Assembly: GCA_963837425.1 (NCBI GenBank) | Contig: CAWINH010000006.1 | Location: forward strand, 744,001 to 808,000 | Direction: 5' to 3' | Length of the DNA: 64,000 bases | From: CAWINH01 sp963837425 | GTDB lineage: Bacteria; Chloroflexota; Limnocylindria; QHBO01 | Part shown: one piece after another, positions 49,043 through 57,280 of the stretch | How positions within the stretch are numbered: position 1 is the stretch's first letter | How the letters are laid out: every line of letters begins with the position of its first letter | Notes under the pieces: model-generated | Database searches by the model: none | Seen by the model: the letters and a program-made list of their open reading frames with translations, nothing else | What the model was told of the DNA's origin: nothing | Position numbers and translations under genes: made by a program

Positions 49043-50020
49043 ATGCGTGCCTCTCGCCTGGTCACCGTGCTCCTCCTGCTGCAGACCCGCGGTCGGATGA
49101 CGGCCGCCGAGCTCGCCCGCGAACTCGAGGTCAGCGAGCGGACCGTCCACCGCGACGTGGACGAGCTGTCGGCCGCCGGGATCCCGATCTACGCGGAGCG
49201 CGGCCCGCACGGCGGCGTCCAGCTCGTGGAGGGCTACCGCACCCGCTTGACGGGAATGACCGGGTCGGAGGCGGAGGCCCTCTTCCTGTCCGGGCTGCCC
49301 GGCCCGGCAGCGCAGCTCGGCCTCGGGACGGTGATGACCGCCGCGCGCCTCAAGGTGCTCGCCGCGTTGCCAGCCGAGATGCGAGGAAGGGCCTCGCGGC
49401 TCGTCGAGCGGTTCTACCTCGATCCGGCCGGATGGTTCCAGCCCACCGACGACGTGCCTCACCTCGCGACCGTCGCGGATGCCGTGTGGGGCTGCCGCCG
49501 GATCACGATCGCGTACGACCGCGGCGACTCCCAGGTCGAACGCCACGTGGACCCGATGGGCCTCGTCCTCAAGGGTGGGACCTGGTACCTCGTCGGATCC
49601 GTCGACGAGGGGCTGCGGACCTATCGCGTGTCCCGCATCCGCGAGGCTGAGGTGACCGAGGAGCGCTTCGAGCGGCCCCCCGGCTTCGACCTCGCCGGGT
49701 ACTGGACCGAGTCGAGTGCCGCGTATGAGCGTGAGGTGGCTCGCCAGGAGGTCTCGGTGCGGGTGGCGCCAGAGCGCATCGGCCTCCTTGAGGAATACGT
49801 CGGCCGGGACGCCGTCGCGCGCGCGCAGCGCCTGCCCGGCCCGGACCCCGATGGCTGGGAGCGGCTGCGGCTGCGAATCGCGTGGCCGAGCGAGGTGGCC
49901 GGCCGCCTGGTTGGGATGGGGCCGAGCCTGGAGGTGATCGACCCGCCCGAGGTACGCGAGCGGGTCGTGTCGCTGGCCCGTGGCGCGCTGGAGCGGAACC
50001 GGGGCAAGGGCCGGTCCTAG
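49043..50020 (+). CDS. YafY-like HTH/WYL-domain transcriptional regulator
   Basis: 325 residues from ATG 49043. The HTH (residues 1-60) reads RGRMTAAELARELEVSERTV, and the WYL domain is centred on LKGGTWYLVGSVDEGLRTYRVSRI (about 170-195), the ligand-binding part thought to sense nucleotides or nucleic acids. A C-terminal WCX-like part follows (EVSVRVAPERIGLLEEYVG). It lies 60 bp after the 51-bp array, which therefore occupies its promoter region. Confidence 0.9.
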   Translation: MRASRLVTVLLLLQTRGRMTAAELARELEVSERTVHRDVDELSAAGIPIYAERGPHGGVQLVEGYRTRLTGMTGSEAEALFLSGLPGPAAQLGLGTVMTAARLKVLAALPAEMRGRASRLVERFYLDPAGWFQPTDDVPHLATVADAVWGCRRITIAYDRGDSQVERHVDPMGLVLKGGTWYLVGSVDEGLRTYRVSRIREAEVTEERFERPPGFDLAGYWTESSAAYEREVARQEVSVRVAPERIGLLEEYVGRDAVARAQRLPGPDPDGWERLRLRIAWPSEVAGRLVGMGPSLEVIDPPEVRERVVSLARGALERNRGKGRS

Positions 50021-50042
50021 CGAACCGGAGCAGGGGCCGGTC

Positions 50043-50216
50043 CTAGCGGTCCGGCCCGCCGGCCGTCGCATGTCGGGTTGGAGGCTGATCGCCGGCCCCC
50101 GCGTGGGGTCGCGATGGGTGGCGTCGGCCACCGAGGAGGCCATGGATGCGGATGCGCGAGTGGAGCTCGCGCTCTCGTTCGTCGATGATGCTGCGCAGCA
50201 GGTGCTCGGAAAGCAT
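50043..50216 (-). CDS. Small 57-residue protein with strong ribosome-binding site
   Basis: ATG 50216 is preceded by AGGAGAT at a suitable distance. The product starts MLSEHLLRSIIDERERELHS and has an Arg/His-rich C-terminus. I cannot assign a family with certainty; short proteins opening with this helix are common in related genomes in my experience. A 19-bp palindrome lies 32 bp upstream. Coding status is supported by the RBS and start rather than by homology. Confidence 0.5.
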   Translation of the reverse strand: MLSEHLLRSIIDERERELHSRIRIHGLLGGRRHPSRPHAGAGDQPPTRHATAGGPDR

Positions 50217-50652
50217 GGGATCTCCTGGGGGTTCGGGGAGTGGGGTTCTATCGGCTACGCCGATAGCGTAGCGCGCATACCTGCCAAAACTTGTCATGTA
50301 TGCCGATGCGTTGCGGGGTTGCTGAGCGCGGTGGTCGGCGCGGTCGCTCAGCGCGATGGTCGGCGCGGTCGCTCAGCGACGCTATCGGCGAAGGAAGGGC
50401 CCAACGGACCGGTCCCCTTCGCGCTGGGGGTCGCCAGGTGACGATTCAGCGAACCGGACAGGTTTCCTTCGCTCTTACCGTCGCTGGACGACCGCCGCTG
50501 GAGCACCGAGGCTGGACGACCGCCGCTGGACGCGGAGCTCGACGCCCGGCGGTCGCGGCCGTGGATATGCTGCCGCGGCCGTGGATAGCGCTCGCCGCGC
50601 CGCGCCGTGCGGCGCCGCGCGCCCGAGCGCCCGCGCGTTCGTAAGGCCTCCC
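50217..50652. other. Gene-free region with a 19-bp palindrome and short tandem repeats
   Basis: CTATCGGC-TAC-GCCGATAG (50248-50266) is a perfect palindrome upstream of the small gene. Further on are a 25-bp-type duplication (GGTCGGCGCGGTCGCTCAGCG, about 50335-50380) and a duplication of GGCTGGACGACCGCCGCTGG near 50512-50540. CGCTATCGGCGAAG (about 50383) recurs at about 52974. No gene is supported. Confidence 0.5.
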
Positions 50653-50979
50653 ATGCAGCCCCAAGAATCAGGCGCGAACATGCGCGACATGCCTGGCCGC
50701 TACGAACACTCGACCGACCGACGTCGGATCGCGCTCCACGACCGGCTGCGCCGACTGAAGGCGCTGGCGGTCGGCGGCACGGTGGCGCTCGCGCTCGCGA
50801 TGTGGGCGCTCGTGTCCGGGGCCGTGGCGGCCACCACCGCGCCGCCCACGAGCACCGCGACGACGACGATCACGGCGCCGGTCGTGACGATCAACGGCAA
50901 CAACGGCTTCTTCAACGGTGGGAGCTCGCTTGGCAGCGGGTCCGCGCAGCGGCCGGTCGCGAGGTCGCGGGGCTCCTGA
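50653..50979 (+). CDS. Single-helix membrane protein preceding apbE
   Basis: 108 residues from ATG 50653 (ATG 50680 possible). Basic N-terminus (STDRRRIALHDRLRRLKA), one helix (LAVGGTVALALAMWALVSGA, about 39-58), then a Thr/Ala-rich outside stretch and GNNGFFNGGSS. It lies 5 bp before apbE and may be part of the same redox unit. No flavinylation motif is evident. Confidence 0.6.
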   Translation: MQPQESGANMRDMPGRYEHSTDRRRIALHDRLRRLKALAVGGTVALALAMWALVSGAVAATTAPPTSTATTTITAPVVTINGNNGFFNGGSSLGSGSAQRPVARSRGS

Positions 50980-50984
50980 CCGCG

Positions 50985-51899
50985 ATGGCCGCGGTCCATC
51001 CTGACCTCCTTCGCGAGCACCGGTTCACCTCGATGGGAACGGAGTGCTCGGTGCTCATGCCCGCCGACCGCCCGGAGGCGGCGGAGCTGGTCGTGAACCT
51101 CTTCGCGGAGTGGGATGAGCGCTTCAGCCGCTTCAAGCCCGAATCGGAGCTGTCGCGGGTGAACGCAGCCGCCGGCGTGTCGGTGGCGGTCAGTGAGCCG
51201 ATGTTCGCCATGCTCGCGGCGGCCATCGACGCGGCGCGTGCCACCGATGGCCTCTTCGACCCTCTCCTCGGGCACCGGATGGTGGCGCTCGGCTACGACC
51301 GCACGTACGCGCAGCTGCCGGAACGGCGGGCGGGGGTGCCGGTGGATGCCTGGCAGCCCGGAGCCTGGCGCGCGATCGTTCTCGACCCGATGCGCTCGAC
51401 GGTCATCATCCCGGCCGGGACCGGGCTCGACTTTGGCGGCATCGCCAAGGGGATGGCGGTCGACGCCGCGCTCCGGCTCCTCGTCGATGCCGGGTTGCCA
51501 TTTGCCTCGGTGAACGCCGGGGGCGACATGGCGGTGCACGGGACGCCGACCGGCATGCGTTCGTGGCCGATCGCCATCGAGCTCGGCCCGGGCCGGGACA
51601 GGGTGGTCACCCTGCCGTCCGGCGCGCTCGCCACCTCATCGGTCCTTCGTCGGCGATGGCGGACGAACGGCACCGAGCGTCATCACCTGCTCGACCCTCG
51701 TACCGGGCTGCCGAGCGCCAGCGGCGTCATGCAGGCCAGCGTGGCGGCCGCCACCTGCCGCCAGGCGGAGGTGGCCGCCAAGGCGGCGCTCGTCTCCGGC
51801 CTCGCCGCCGGAACCGACTTCTGCGAGCGGCACGGCCTGGCCGCCCTTCTGCTCACCGATGACGGCGACGAGTGGCGCGTGGGGTCCTGGACCGCATGA
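50985..51899 (+). CDS. apbE: FAD:protein FMN transferase
   Basis: 304 residues from ATG 50985. Transfers FMN from FAD to Thr/Ser of target proteins outside the membrane. Motifs: MGTECSVLMPAD, AIDAARATDGLFDPLLG, GLDFGGIAKGMAVDAAL and VNAGGDMAVHG (Mg/FAD site), with the C-terminal HHLLDPRTGLPS. No clear signal peptide, unusual for a transferase acting on exported targets. Overlaps the ferric-reductase-like gene by 4 nt. Confidence 0.9.
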   Translation: MAAVHPDLLREHRFTSMGTECSVLMPADRPEAAELVVNLFAEWDERFSRFKPESELSRVNAAAGVSVAVSEPMFAMLAAAIDAARATDGLFDPLLGHRMVALGYDRTYAQLPERRAGVPVDAWQPGAWRAIVLDPMRSTVIIPAGTGLDFGGIAKGMAVDAALRLLVDAGLPFASVNAGGDMAVHGTPTGMRSWPIAIELGPGRDRVVTLPSGALATSSVLRRRWRTNGTERHHLLDPRTGLPSASGVMQASVAAATCRQAEVAAKAALVSGLAAGTDFCERHGLAALLLTDDGDEWRVGSWTA

Positions 51900-52912
51900 C
51901 GATCGATCACACCCTGAGCTGGGAGGTCGCGCGCGTTGGCGGCATGCTGGCCTACGTGCTCGCCACGGGATCGGTCGCGCTCGGCATCCTCCTCTCGCTG
52001 AAGGCGTACTCCACGAGCTGGCCGCGCTTCATCACGAACGAGCTGCACCGCTACATCACCCTGCTGACGCTCGCGTTCATCGGCGTCCACACGCTTGCCG
52101 TCTGGCTGGACCCGTTCACCGCCTTCACCCCGGCGGAGGTGCTGGTCCCGATGGCCGCGCACTATCGGCCGTTGTGGATCGCGATGGGGATCGTGTCCGC
52201 CTACCTGGCGGTTGCCGTATGGGCCTCGGAGTACGTGCGCAAGTGGATCGGCTTCGCCTGGTGGCGACGGCTGCACTACCTGAGCTTCGCCGTCTTCGTG
52301 CTGGGCGCGGTCCACGGACTGGGCACCGGCAGCGATACCCGCTCGTGGTGGGGATTCCTCGCATACGGGGGGACGATCGGGCTGGTCGCCGTCCTGCTCG
52401 GCTGGCGGCTGGTCCGCGCGCTGCCGGAGGACACCCGCGACATGGCGGTGGCCGGCCTTGGCGCATCGGTGCTCGTCCTGGGGCTGTTCGGCTTCGTGGG
52501 CCCGATGCAGTCCGGCTGGAACGAGATCGCGAACAACGGCAACGGGAATGGCGCCTCGGCCGCGTGGCTGGCTGCGACCGCCCCGACGCCGACCCCCGCT
52601 CCACCGACGATGCCGAGCCCACCGTTCACCGCCGAGATCACCGGGACGCTCGTCAGCGACGGGGTCGTGAATGGGAGCTTCACCGGCGCCGTGGACGGAC
52701 AGCTGCAGCTCGTCCTCAGCCAGCAGACGAGCGGGCTGGCGGTGACCTTCTCCGATGGCTGGACTTGCCAGGGCGACGTCGCGGTATCCGGCGCGAACTC
52801 GGTGACCTCGAGCTGCGCCTCGACCGATGGCGGCATCCTGCAGCTCGAGCTGTCCAACCTGCGCCGCCAGGGCAACCAGATCCTCGGCGAGCTGCGGGGC
52901 ACCGGGGGCTAG
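51896..52912 (+). CDS. Ferric-reductase-like heme membrane protein with exported C-terminal domain
   Basis: 338 residues. About six helices (1-205) with two histidine pairs suited to bis-His hemes: His51/His65 (LHRYITLLTLAFIGVHTLA) and His127/His140 (LHYLSFAVFVLGAVHG). A Pro/Thr linker (near 225-240) leads to a beta-rich C-terminal domain (FTAEITGTLVSDGVVNG; two Cys near 275 and 292 could pair). No FAD/NADPH domain is fused, so electrons must come from or go to another protein, possibly a flavoprotein matured by ApbE. Confidence 0.8.
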   Translation: MTIDHTLSWEVARVGGMLAYVLATGSVALGILLSLKAYSTSWPRFITNELHRYITLLTLAFIGVHTLAVWLDPFTAFTPAEVLVPMAAHYRPLWIAMGIVSAYLAVAVWASEYVRKWIGFAWWRRLHYLSFAVFVLGAVHGLGTGSDTRSWWGFLAYGGTIGLVAVLLGWRLVRALPEDTRDMAVAGLGASVLVLGLFGFVGPMQSGWNEIANNGNGNGASAAWLAATAPTPTPAPPTMPSPPFTAEITGTLVSDGVVNGSFTGAVDGQLQLVLSQQTSGLAVTFSDGWTCQGDVAVSGANSVTSSCASTDGGILQLELSNLRRQGNQILGELRGTGG

Positions 52913-53103
52913 CCACGGGCTGAATTTCGGGTGGCGAGGCGCAGCCAGGCGTTCGAGCGTCGCGGTCGTTCACGCTATCGGCGAAGATCAGCCGGCTCGT
53001 TCGCCCCGGCATGCGCCGAGCGACGAAGCGGCGTGCGAGCCCAGCGTTCAGCGCGGCTCGTTCGCTTTTGTCGCCGCTCAGCGACTGCCGACGGTAGGGA
53101 GCG
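52913..53103. other. Gene-free convergent gap sharing short words with 50.3 kb
   Basis: Contains CGCTATCGGCGAAG (about 52974) and GCTCAGCGAC, both also found at 50371-50396. No gene, hairpin terminator or promoter is evident. Confidence 0.4.
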
Positions 53104-54168
53104 TCAGCCTTCTGGTGCGTCCCGCGAGGGCCGCCCGCCACGGGTCGGCTTTGGACGCGTCGATGCCGTGCTCGCGCGCGACCGTGCCTTTCGGGACCTC
53201 GGCTTCTGAGCCGCTGACCTTGCCGAGCCCGATGCCCTCTTGGCCGCCGTCGCCTTGGCGTTGTGAGCCGGCTGAGCCAGCGGCTCGGGCTGCACCTCAC
53301 CCGCGGACGGTGTCGTCGATGCCTTCCCCCGCGCACGCTGGCGGGCACGGCGGGGCTTGGGCGTCTCGGCTGGCTCCGCGACCGGCTCGGCCAGGGCCGC
53401 GCCCGGCTCGGCCAGGGCCGCGCCCGGCTCGGCGCGCTCCGAGTCGCGGCGGGGATTCCCGGTGCCGCCATTCGCGCCGGCGCCCTCGAGGGCCAGGCCG
53501 CTCTCGATGCCGCCTCGCGCGCGCTGCGCTCGGCTGACCGCCTCCATGGCGCGGGCGAACATCACCTGCGCACGCTCGAGAGCGCGCTCGCGGCGGAGAT
53601 GCTCGCCGGTGGCCGGATCGGTCTCTTCCTCGGGCGGGACGCGAGTGAGCCAGGTTCCGAACGCGGCACCGGCGCCGGCGATGGCGAGGATCCAGACGAG
53701 GATCATGGGCAGGCTCACGGCCGCGCCCCCGCTGGCCGCGGCCCCGGAGCTCCCGACGGTGTCAAGCGCCTCCGCGTCGCCGGCCCCGACCGTTGCCTGG
53801 CCGTTCGCGCCGACCGTGGCCATCAGCCGATAGCGGTGGCCGACCGCCAATGCCGCGCCGCAGGCGGCGTCGCGTCGGCTCGAGACCAGGAACTGACGGC
53901 TGACCGAGCCCTTCTCGACGTTGTCGACGTCGATCGTCCATGTGATCACGTCATTCGGGCCGGCCATGAACAGGAATCCAGGGTCATCGCGCTGCACGAC
54001 CGTCCCGGTCAGAACCAGGTCCGCGTCCGCGAAGGTCAACGGCGGCGACGCCTCGCAGGCGGCGGCGGGGGAGGCCATGGGCCCTGCCCATGCCGCCCCG
54101 GCCATGAGGAGGATCACGAAGGCAGCCGCGAGCGGTTGCGGGCGGAATCGTCGCCCAACGAGATGCAT
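53104..54168 (-). CDS. Membrane protein with TIMP/NTR-like outer domain and histone H1-like basic tail
   Basis: 354 residues. Signal peptide about 1-36 (LAAAFVILLMAGAAWAGPM). The outer part (37-145) has a Cys at the N-terminal edge (AACEASPPLTFADADLVLTG) and YRLMATVGANG, resembling netrin/TIMP-like domains. One helix (LPMILVWILAIAGAGAAFG, about 153-171) crosses the membrane. The inner tail (about 200-354) is Ala/Lys/Arg-rich with AEPGAALAEP repeats and KPRSRKARSRASTASTRPKP, recalling bacterial histone H1-like tails that bind nucleic acid. Confidence 0.75.
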   Translation of the reverse strand: MHLVGRRFRPQPLAAAFVILLMAGAAWAGPMASPAAACEASPPLTFADADLVLTGTVVQRDDPGFLFMAGPNDVITWTIDVDNVEKGSVSRQFLVSSRRDAACGAALAVGHRYRLMATVGANGQATVGAGDAEALDTVGSSGAAASGGAAVSLPMILVWILAIAGAGAAFGTWLTRVPPEEETDPATGEHLRRERALERAQVMFARAMEAVSRAQRARGGIESGLALEGAGANGGTGNPRRDSERAEPGAALAEPGAALAEPVAEPAETPKPRRARQRARGKASTTPSAGEVQPEPLAQPAHNAKATAAKRASGSARSAAQKPRSRKARSRASTASTRPKPTRGGRPSRDAPEG

Positions 54169-54270
54169 GGGGTGATCTTGGGGGCTCTGGTGCGGGCGGC
54201 GATATCCCCCGCAGGTACCATTCGCGTCCGCTCCGGGGAGCTATCGTTCGACCGAACCCCGGCCCCGGTG

Positions 54271-54302
54271 CCTTGACGTTCAGCGTAGCGTGAACGTCAA
54301 GG
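54271..54302. promoter_or_regulatory. 32-bp inverted repeat upstream of the GYD-domain gene
   Basis: CCTTGACGTTCA (54271-54282) pairs perfectly with TGAACGTCAAGG (54291-54302) around an 8-nt loop. With one bulge the arms extend to GTG/CAC. The structure lies just before the ribosome-binding site of the GYD gene, so it could block or regulate translation, or be a protein-binding operator. Confidence 0.55.
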
Positions 54303-54326
54303 TCACGCAGCTGGAGGAGTCCCCAA

Positions 54327-54647
54327 ATGGCGAAATACCTCTTGATCGGCAGCTATTCGGCGGTGGGTGCCAAGGGCCTGATGGCGAAGGGGGGCAGCGC
54401 GCGCAGGGAAGCGGCCCGCAGGTCGATCGAGTCCGTCGGCGGGACGCTGGAGGCGTATTACTTCGGCTTCGGCAAGGACGACGCCTACGTCCTCTTTGAT
54501 GCGCCGAGCCACGCGGCAGCGAGCGCCCTGTCACTCACCGCCAGCCAGGCGGGGGGCTTCAGCGGACGGGTGATCGTCCTCATCACCCCGGAGGAGATCG
54601 ACGAGGCGTCGCGGCTCCACCCTGAGTATTCGCCGCCCGGCAGCTGA
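54327..54647 (+). CDS. GYD-domain protein
   Basis: 106 residues with GGAGGAG 7 nt before ATG 54327. A single GYD domain: KYLLIGSYSAVGAKGLMAKG, then VGGTLEAYYFGFGKDDAYVL and ITPEEIDEASRL. The family is widespread and has no settled function; the fold is a dimeric alpha/beta barrel. It stands alone downstream of a long inverted repeat. Confidence 0.87.
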   Translation: MAKYLLIGSYSAVGAKGLMAKGGSARREAARRSIESVGGTLEAYYFGFGKDDAYVLFDAPSHAAASALSLTASQAGGFSGRVIVLITPEEIDEASRLHPEYSPPGS

Positions 54648-54717
54648 TCACTTCTGTGAATCCGCGGGAGCCCCTGGAGCGGCAGCTCGCCGTCCGTGAG
54701 GCTCTCGCGGAGAACGC

Positions 54718-55653
54718 CTAACCGGGCATTGGCGCCGCGCTCTGCCGCAGCGCGGGTTCCGGCGCGTCCGCGGTGCGGAAGGTGCGCCAGATTGCGAGCA
54801 GCACCGCCCCCATCCCGAAGACCGAGACGACGAAGGTCACGAGCGGGATGATCCCCGCCACCGTGACGACGACGACGCCGACCGCCGCCGCCTTGTACGG
54901 ACGTCGCGGCTTCTCAGACTCATCGACCGAGCGGTACAGCAGCCACTCCCCCAGCCAGATCGCCGCCACCAGGTAGCCAATGAAGGCGATCGCCGGCCAG
55001 ATGACGATCAGCAGGCCGATGCCAGCCGGGATGCCGATCACCGTGAGCATGAGCGCGATCGCCACGATCGGCGGTCCGATCAGCGTCAGGAACCCGGCGA
55101 GGATGGTCTTTCCAGCCTCGTGGCTGATGAGCGCACCTGCGGCGCGGACCTGCTTCGCGGCCAATCCCGCAAGCAGCAGCGCCGCGAGCAGGGTGGCGAC
55201 GCCGAGGCCGATCCAGAGCAGGATCGCGGCGGCCCCCAGGAACAGGGCCCATCCCGCGAGGTCCGCCTCCAGCCCGGCGACTCTGCCGCCGACCGCGACG
55301 TCCGCCGCGCGCGAGACGCTGGCGTCGAGGGTTCGCACGTCGTTCAGCACCCGTGTGCCGGTGCCGAGCTCAACCGAGCCCCGCACCACCACGACGTCTT
55401 CGGCCACGGCACCGTTCAACGCCGCGGTGCCGTCGATGACGATCACGACGTTCGCGGTGCCGGCGACGGTCGCCGTGCCGTTGAACACGATCACCGCATC
55501 GGCCTGGTCGCCGGCGGGGAGATTGAGATCTCCGCCCACCGCGAAGAGCACGCGCCCGGTATGGGGCAGGTCGGCCGGGTCCGCCGCCAAAGCGGGCACG
55601 GCGACCAGCAACAGCAGGAGCAGCGCGCAGGGCAGCGCTAGGAATCGCTTCAT
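54718..55653 (-). CDS. Exported polymer-forming (bactofilin-like) protein with membrane domain
   Basis: 311 residues from ATG 55653 with AAGGAGA upstream. Signal peptide 1-23 (LALPCALLLLLLVAVPALA). The outer part (24-125) has short beta-rungs (VIVFNGTATVAGTANVVIVI, AEDVVVVRGSVELGTG) as in bactofilins. Several helices follow (LFLGAAAILLWIGLGVATLL, VAIALMLTVIGIPAGIGLLI) of the DUF8173 type. Possibly a membrane-linked scaffold. Confidence 0.78.
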   Translation of the reverse strand: MKRFLALPCALLLLLLVAVPALAADPADLPHTGRVLFAVGGDLNLPAGDQADAVIVFNGTATVAGTANVVIVIDGTAALNGAVAEDVVVVRGSVELGTGTRVLNDVRTLDASVSRAADVAVGGRVAGLEADLAGWALFLGAAAILLWIGLGVATLLAALLLAGLAAKQVRAAGALISHEAGKTILAGFLTLIGPPIVAIALMLTVIGIPAGIGLLIVIWPAIAFIGYLVAAIWLGEWLLYRSVDESEKPRRPYKAAAVGVVVVTVAGIIPLVTFVVSVFGMGAVLLAIWRTFRTADAPEPALRQSAAPMPG

Positions 55654-55891
55654 GGTGTTGTCTCCTTCCACCCGACAGGCTGTCGTTTCGGCGGTTCGCC
55701 TCCAAGTGCCGGATGGACCGATACGCAGCGCCCGATGTGCAGGTGCCGTCGTCACGCGGGCATCACACGCCCGTCACAGGCTTCACCCCGCGTTCATCAG
55801 GCAGTTGTCATGGCGCAATCGGGGCCGGCCACCCTCGAGGCCGATCGGCCGGACGAGCCGGCCGCGCAGGCACCCGCACGAGGAGCACCCC
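55654..55891. other. Divergent intergenic region with a 13-bp palindrome
   Basis: CGACAG-G-CTGTCG (55673-55685) is a perfect small palindrome 20 bp upstream of the polymer-forming gene, possibly an operator. The remaining sequence has no gene or other clear signal. Confidence 0.4.
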
Positions 55892-56290
55892 ATGCGCCGC
55901 CCATTCATTGCCGTTCTCGCCGCGCTGGCGATCGCCGTCGCCTTCGCCGCGCCGGTTGGCGCCAAGACGTTTGGCCACATCTATGCCAACGGCGAGACCT
56001 ATCGGACCTTCGTCGTCCCGGCGCCGGTTGCACCGGGATCCGGCAGGGATCCCCTCTATGCGTTCGCCAACAGCCCCGTCAAAGATCAGTACTCGGTCGC
56101 ACGGTTCGGGCCGGGTAGGGGTTCGCACGGCGGCCTTTGGCAGGTGTGGGTCGTGACCTGGACGGACCCGACCCAGGCGACGCTGCTCACCAGCTACCAG
56201 GACATCCAGACCGCGCTGGCGGCGGACGAGATCACGATCGTCCGCAATGAGGCCGGCGACGTCCGCTGTCCCCTGCTTCCGAACGGCTGA
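55892..56290 (+). CDS. Small secreted protein of unknown function
   Basis: 132 residues from ATG 55892 with GAGGAG upstream. Signal peptide 1-24 (FIAVLAALAIAVAFAAPVGA). The mature part is soluble (TFGHIYANGETYRTFVVPAP; TWTDPTQATLLTSYQDIQTA) with a single Cys near the end, so no disulfide. No family recognised. Confidence 0.75.
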   Translation: MRRPFIAVLAALAIAVAFAAPVGAKTFGHIYANGETYRTFVVPAPVAPGSGRDPLYAFANSPVKDQYSVARFGPGRGSHGGLWQVWVVTWTDPTQATLLTSYQDIQTALAADEITIVRNEAGDVRCPLLPNG

Positions 56291-56308
56291 CCCCTCACCC
56301 GGTTCATC

Positions 56309-56339
56309 GACGGGCCGCGTCGTTGGGGCGCGGCCCGTC
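56309..56339. terminator. Hairpin after the secreted-protein gene
   Basis: GACGGGCCGCG (56309-56319) pairs perfectly with 56329-56339 around a 9-nt loop, 18 bp after the stop. No U-run follows, so termination is likely but not certain. Confidence 0.5.
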
Positions 56340-56376
56340 CAGGTGCTCGTGGAGGCCGCTGGCTAGACTCGCGCGC

Positions 56377-57111
56377 ATGTACGTCGAGCGAGCTGGCGAG
56401 CGGGGCCCGCTGTTGGTCCTCGTCCATGGCAGCGCCGCACCCGGATGGGGCACCTGGTCGGCACAGCGCCCGCTGGCGGACGCCTACCGCCTGGTCGTTC
56501 CGCATCTTCCGGGGTACCCGCCGAATCCGCCCCTCGAGCGGATCGACTTCGAGGCCTCGGCCCGCGAGGTCGCCGGGCTGATCGAGCCCGGCGCGCACCT
56601 CGTCGGCCACTCCTATGGCGGCGTCATCGGCCTCCTGGCCGCCGACCTCGCGCGAGATCGGCTCCGCTCGCTGACCGTCATCGAGCCGCCCGCCTTCGGG
56701 GTGGCGCGTGGCGATCCGGCGGTCGAGGAGCTCATTGGGCGGATCAGCGAGGCGTTCGCGACCTCGGCACACGACCCACGCGAATTCCTGGTGCGCTTCG
56801 CCGCGGCAATGGGCGACAACCCTGCGCTGCCGAACCCGCTGCCCCCGCCGCTGGAGGCAGCCGTGCGCGCAACGCTCGCGGAGCGCGACCCAACGGAGGC
56901 GGAGATCCCGTTCGACCGGCTGCGCAGCGCCGGCTTCCCGATCCTCGTCGTCTCGGGGCGGAGCAGCCCCCCGTACGACACGGTGTGCGACGTGCTCGTC
57001 GAGCGCCTGGGCGCCGAGCTGGCGGTGATCCCCGGGTTTGGTCACCGGGTCCAGCGCAGCGGGAAACCGTTCAACGAGCGGCTTCGCGCCTTCCTCGAGG
57101 GCGCGCCCTGA
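56377..57111 (+). CDS. Alpha/beta-hydrolase
   Basis: 244 residues from ATG 56377. Oxyanion motif LVLVHGSAAPGWGTW, nucleophile Ser in HLVGHSYGGVIGL, late Asp region near VSGRSSPPYDTV and catalytic His in IPGFGHRVQRSGKP. A functional esterase/lipase-like enzyme with unknown substrate. It stands between the secreted protein and the fatty-acid operon. Confidence 0.87.
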   Translation: MYVERAGERGPLLVLVHGSAAPGWGTWSAQRPLADAYRLVVPHLPGYPPNPPLERIDFEASAREVAGLIEPGAHLVGHSYGGVIGLLAADLARDRLRSLTVIEPPAFGVARGDPAVEELIGRISEAFATSAHDPREFLVRFAAAMGDNPALPNPLPPPLEAAVRATLAERDPTEAEIPFDRLRSAGFPILVVSGRSSPPYDTVCDVLVERLGAELAVIPGFGHRVQRSGKPFNERLRAFLEGAP

Positions 57112-57243
57112 GCACGTCTCGGAGTGGCCAAGCGCTCGCGGCATGCACCGCTGAGGAGTCCGTACGAACCGACCGGTCAACCGCTCATGCCAGCCGCTCG
57201 CCCCGCTCGCGACCGGCTTGTGCCAGCGGAGTACGCTATCCAC

Positions 57244-57257
57244 CAAACGTTCGTTTG
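57244..57257. promoter_or_regulatory. Operator-like palindrome of the fatty-acid operon
   Basis: CAAACG-TT-CGTTTG is a perfect inverted repeat 23 bp before the TetR start codon. TetR-family regulators of fatty-acid genes bind palindromes of this size, so autoregulation is probable. Confidence 0.65.
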
Positions 57258-57280
57258 ATTGCGAAGGTGCTCCTGCGCCG

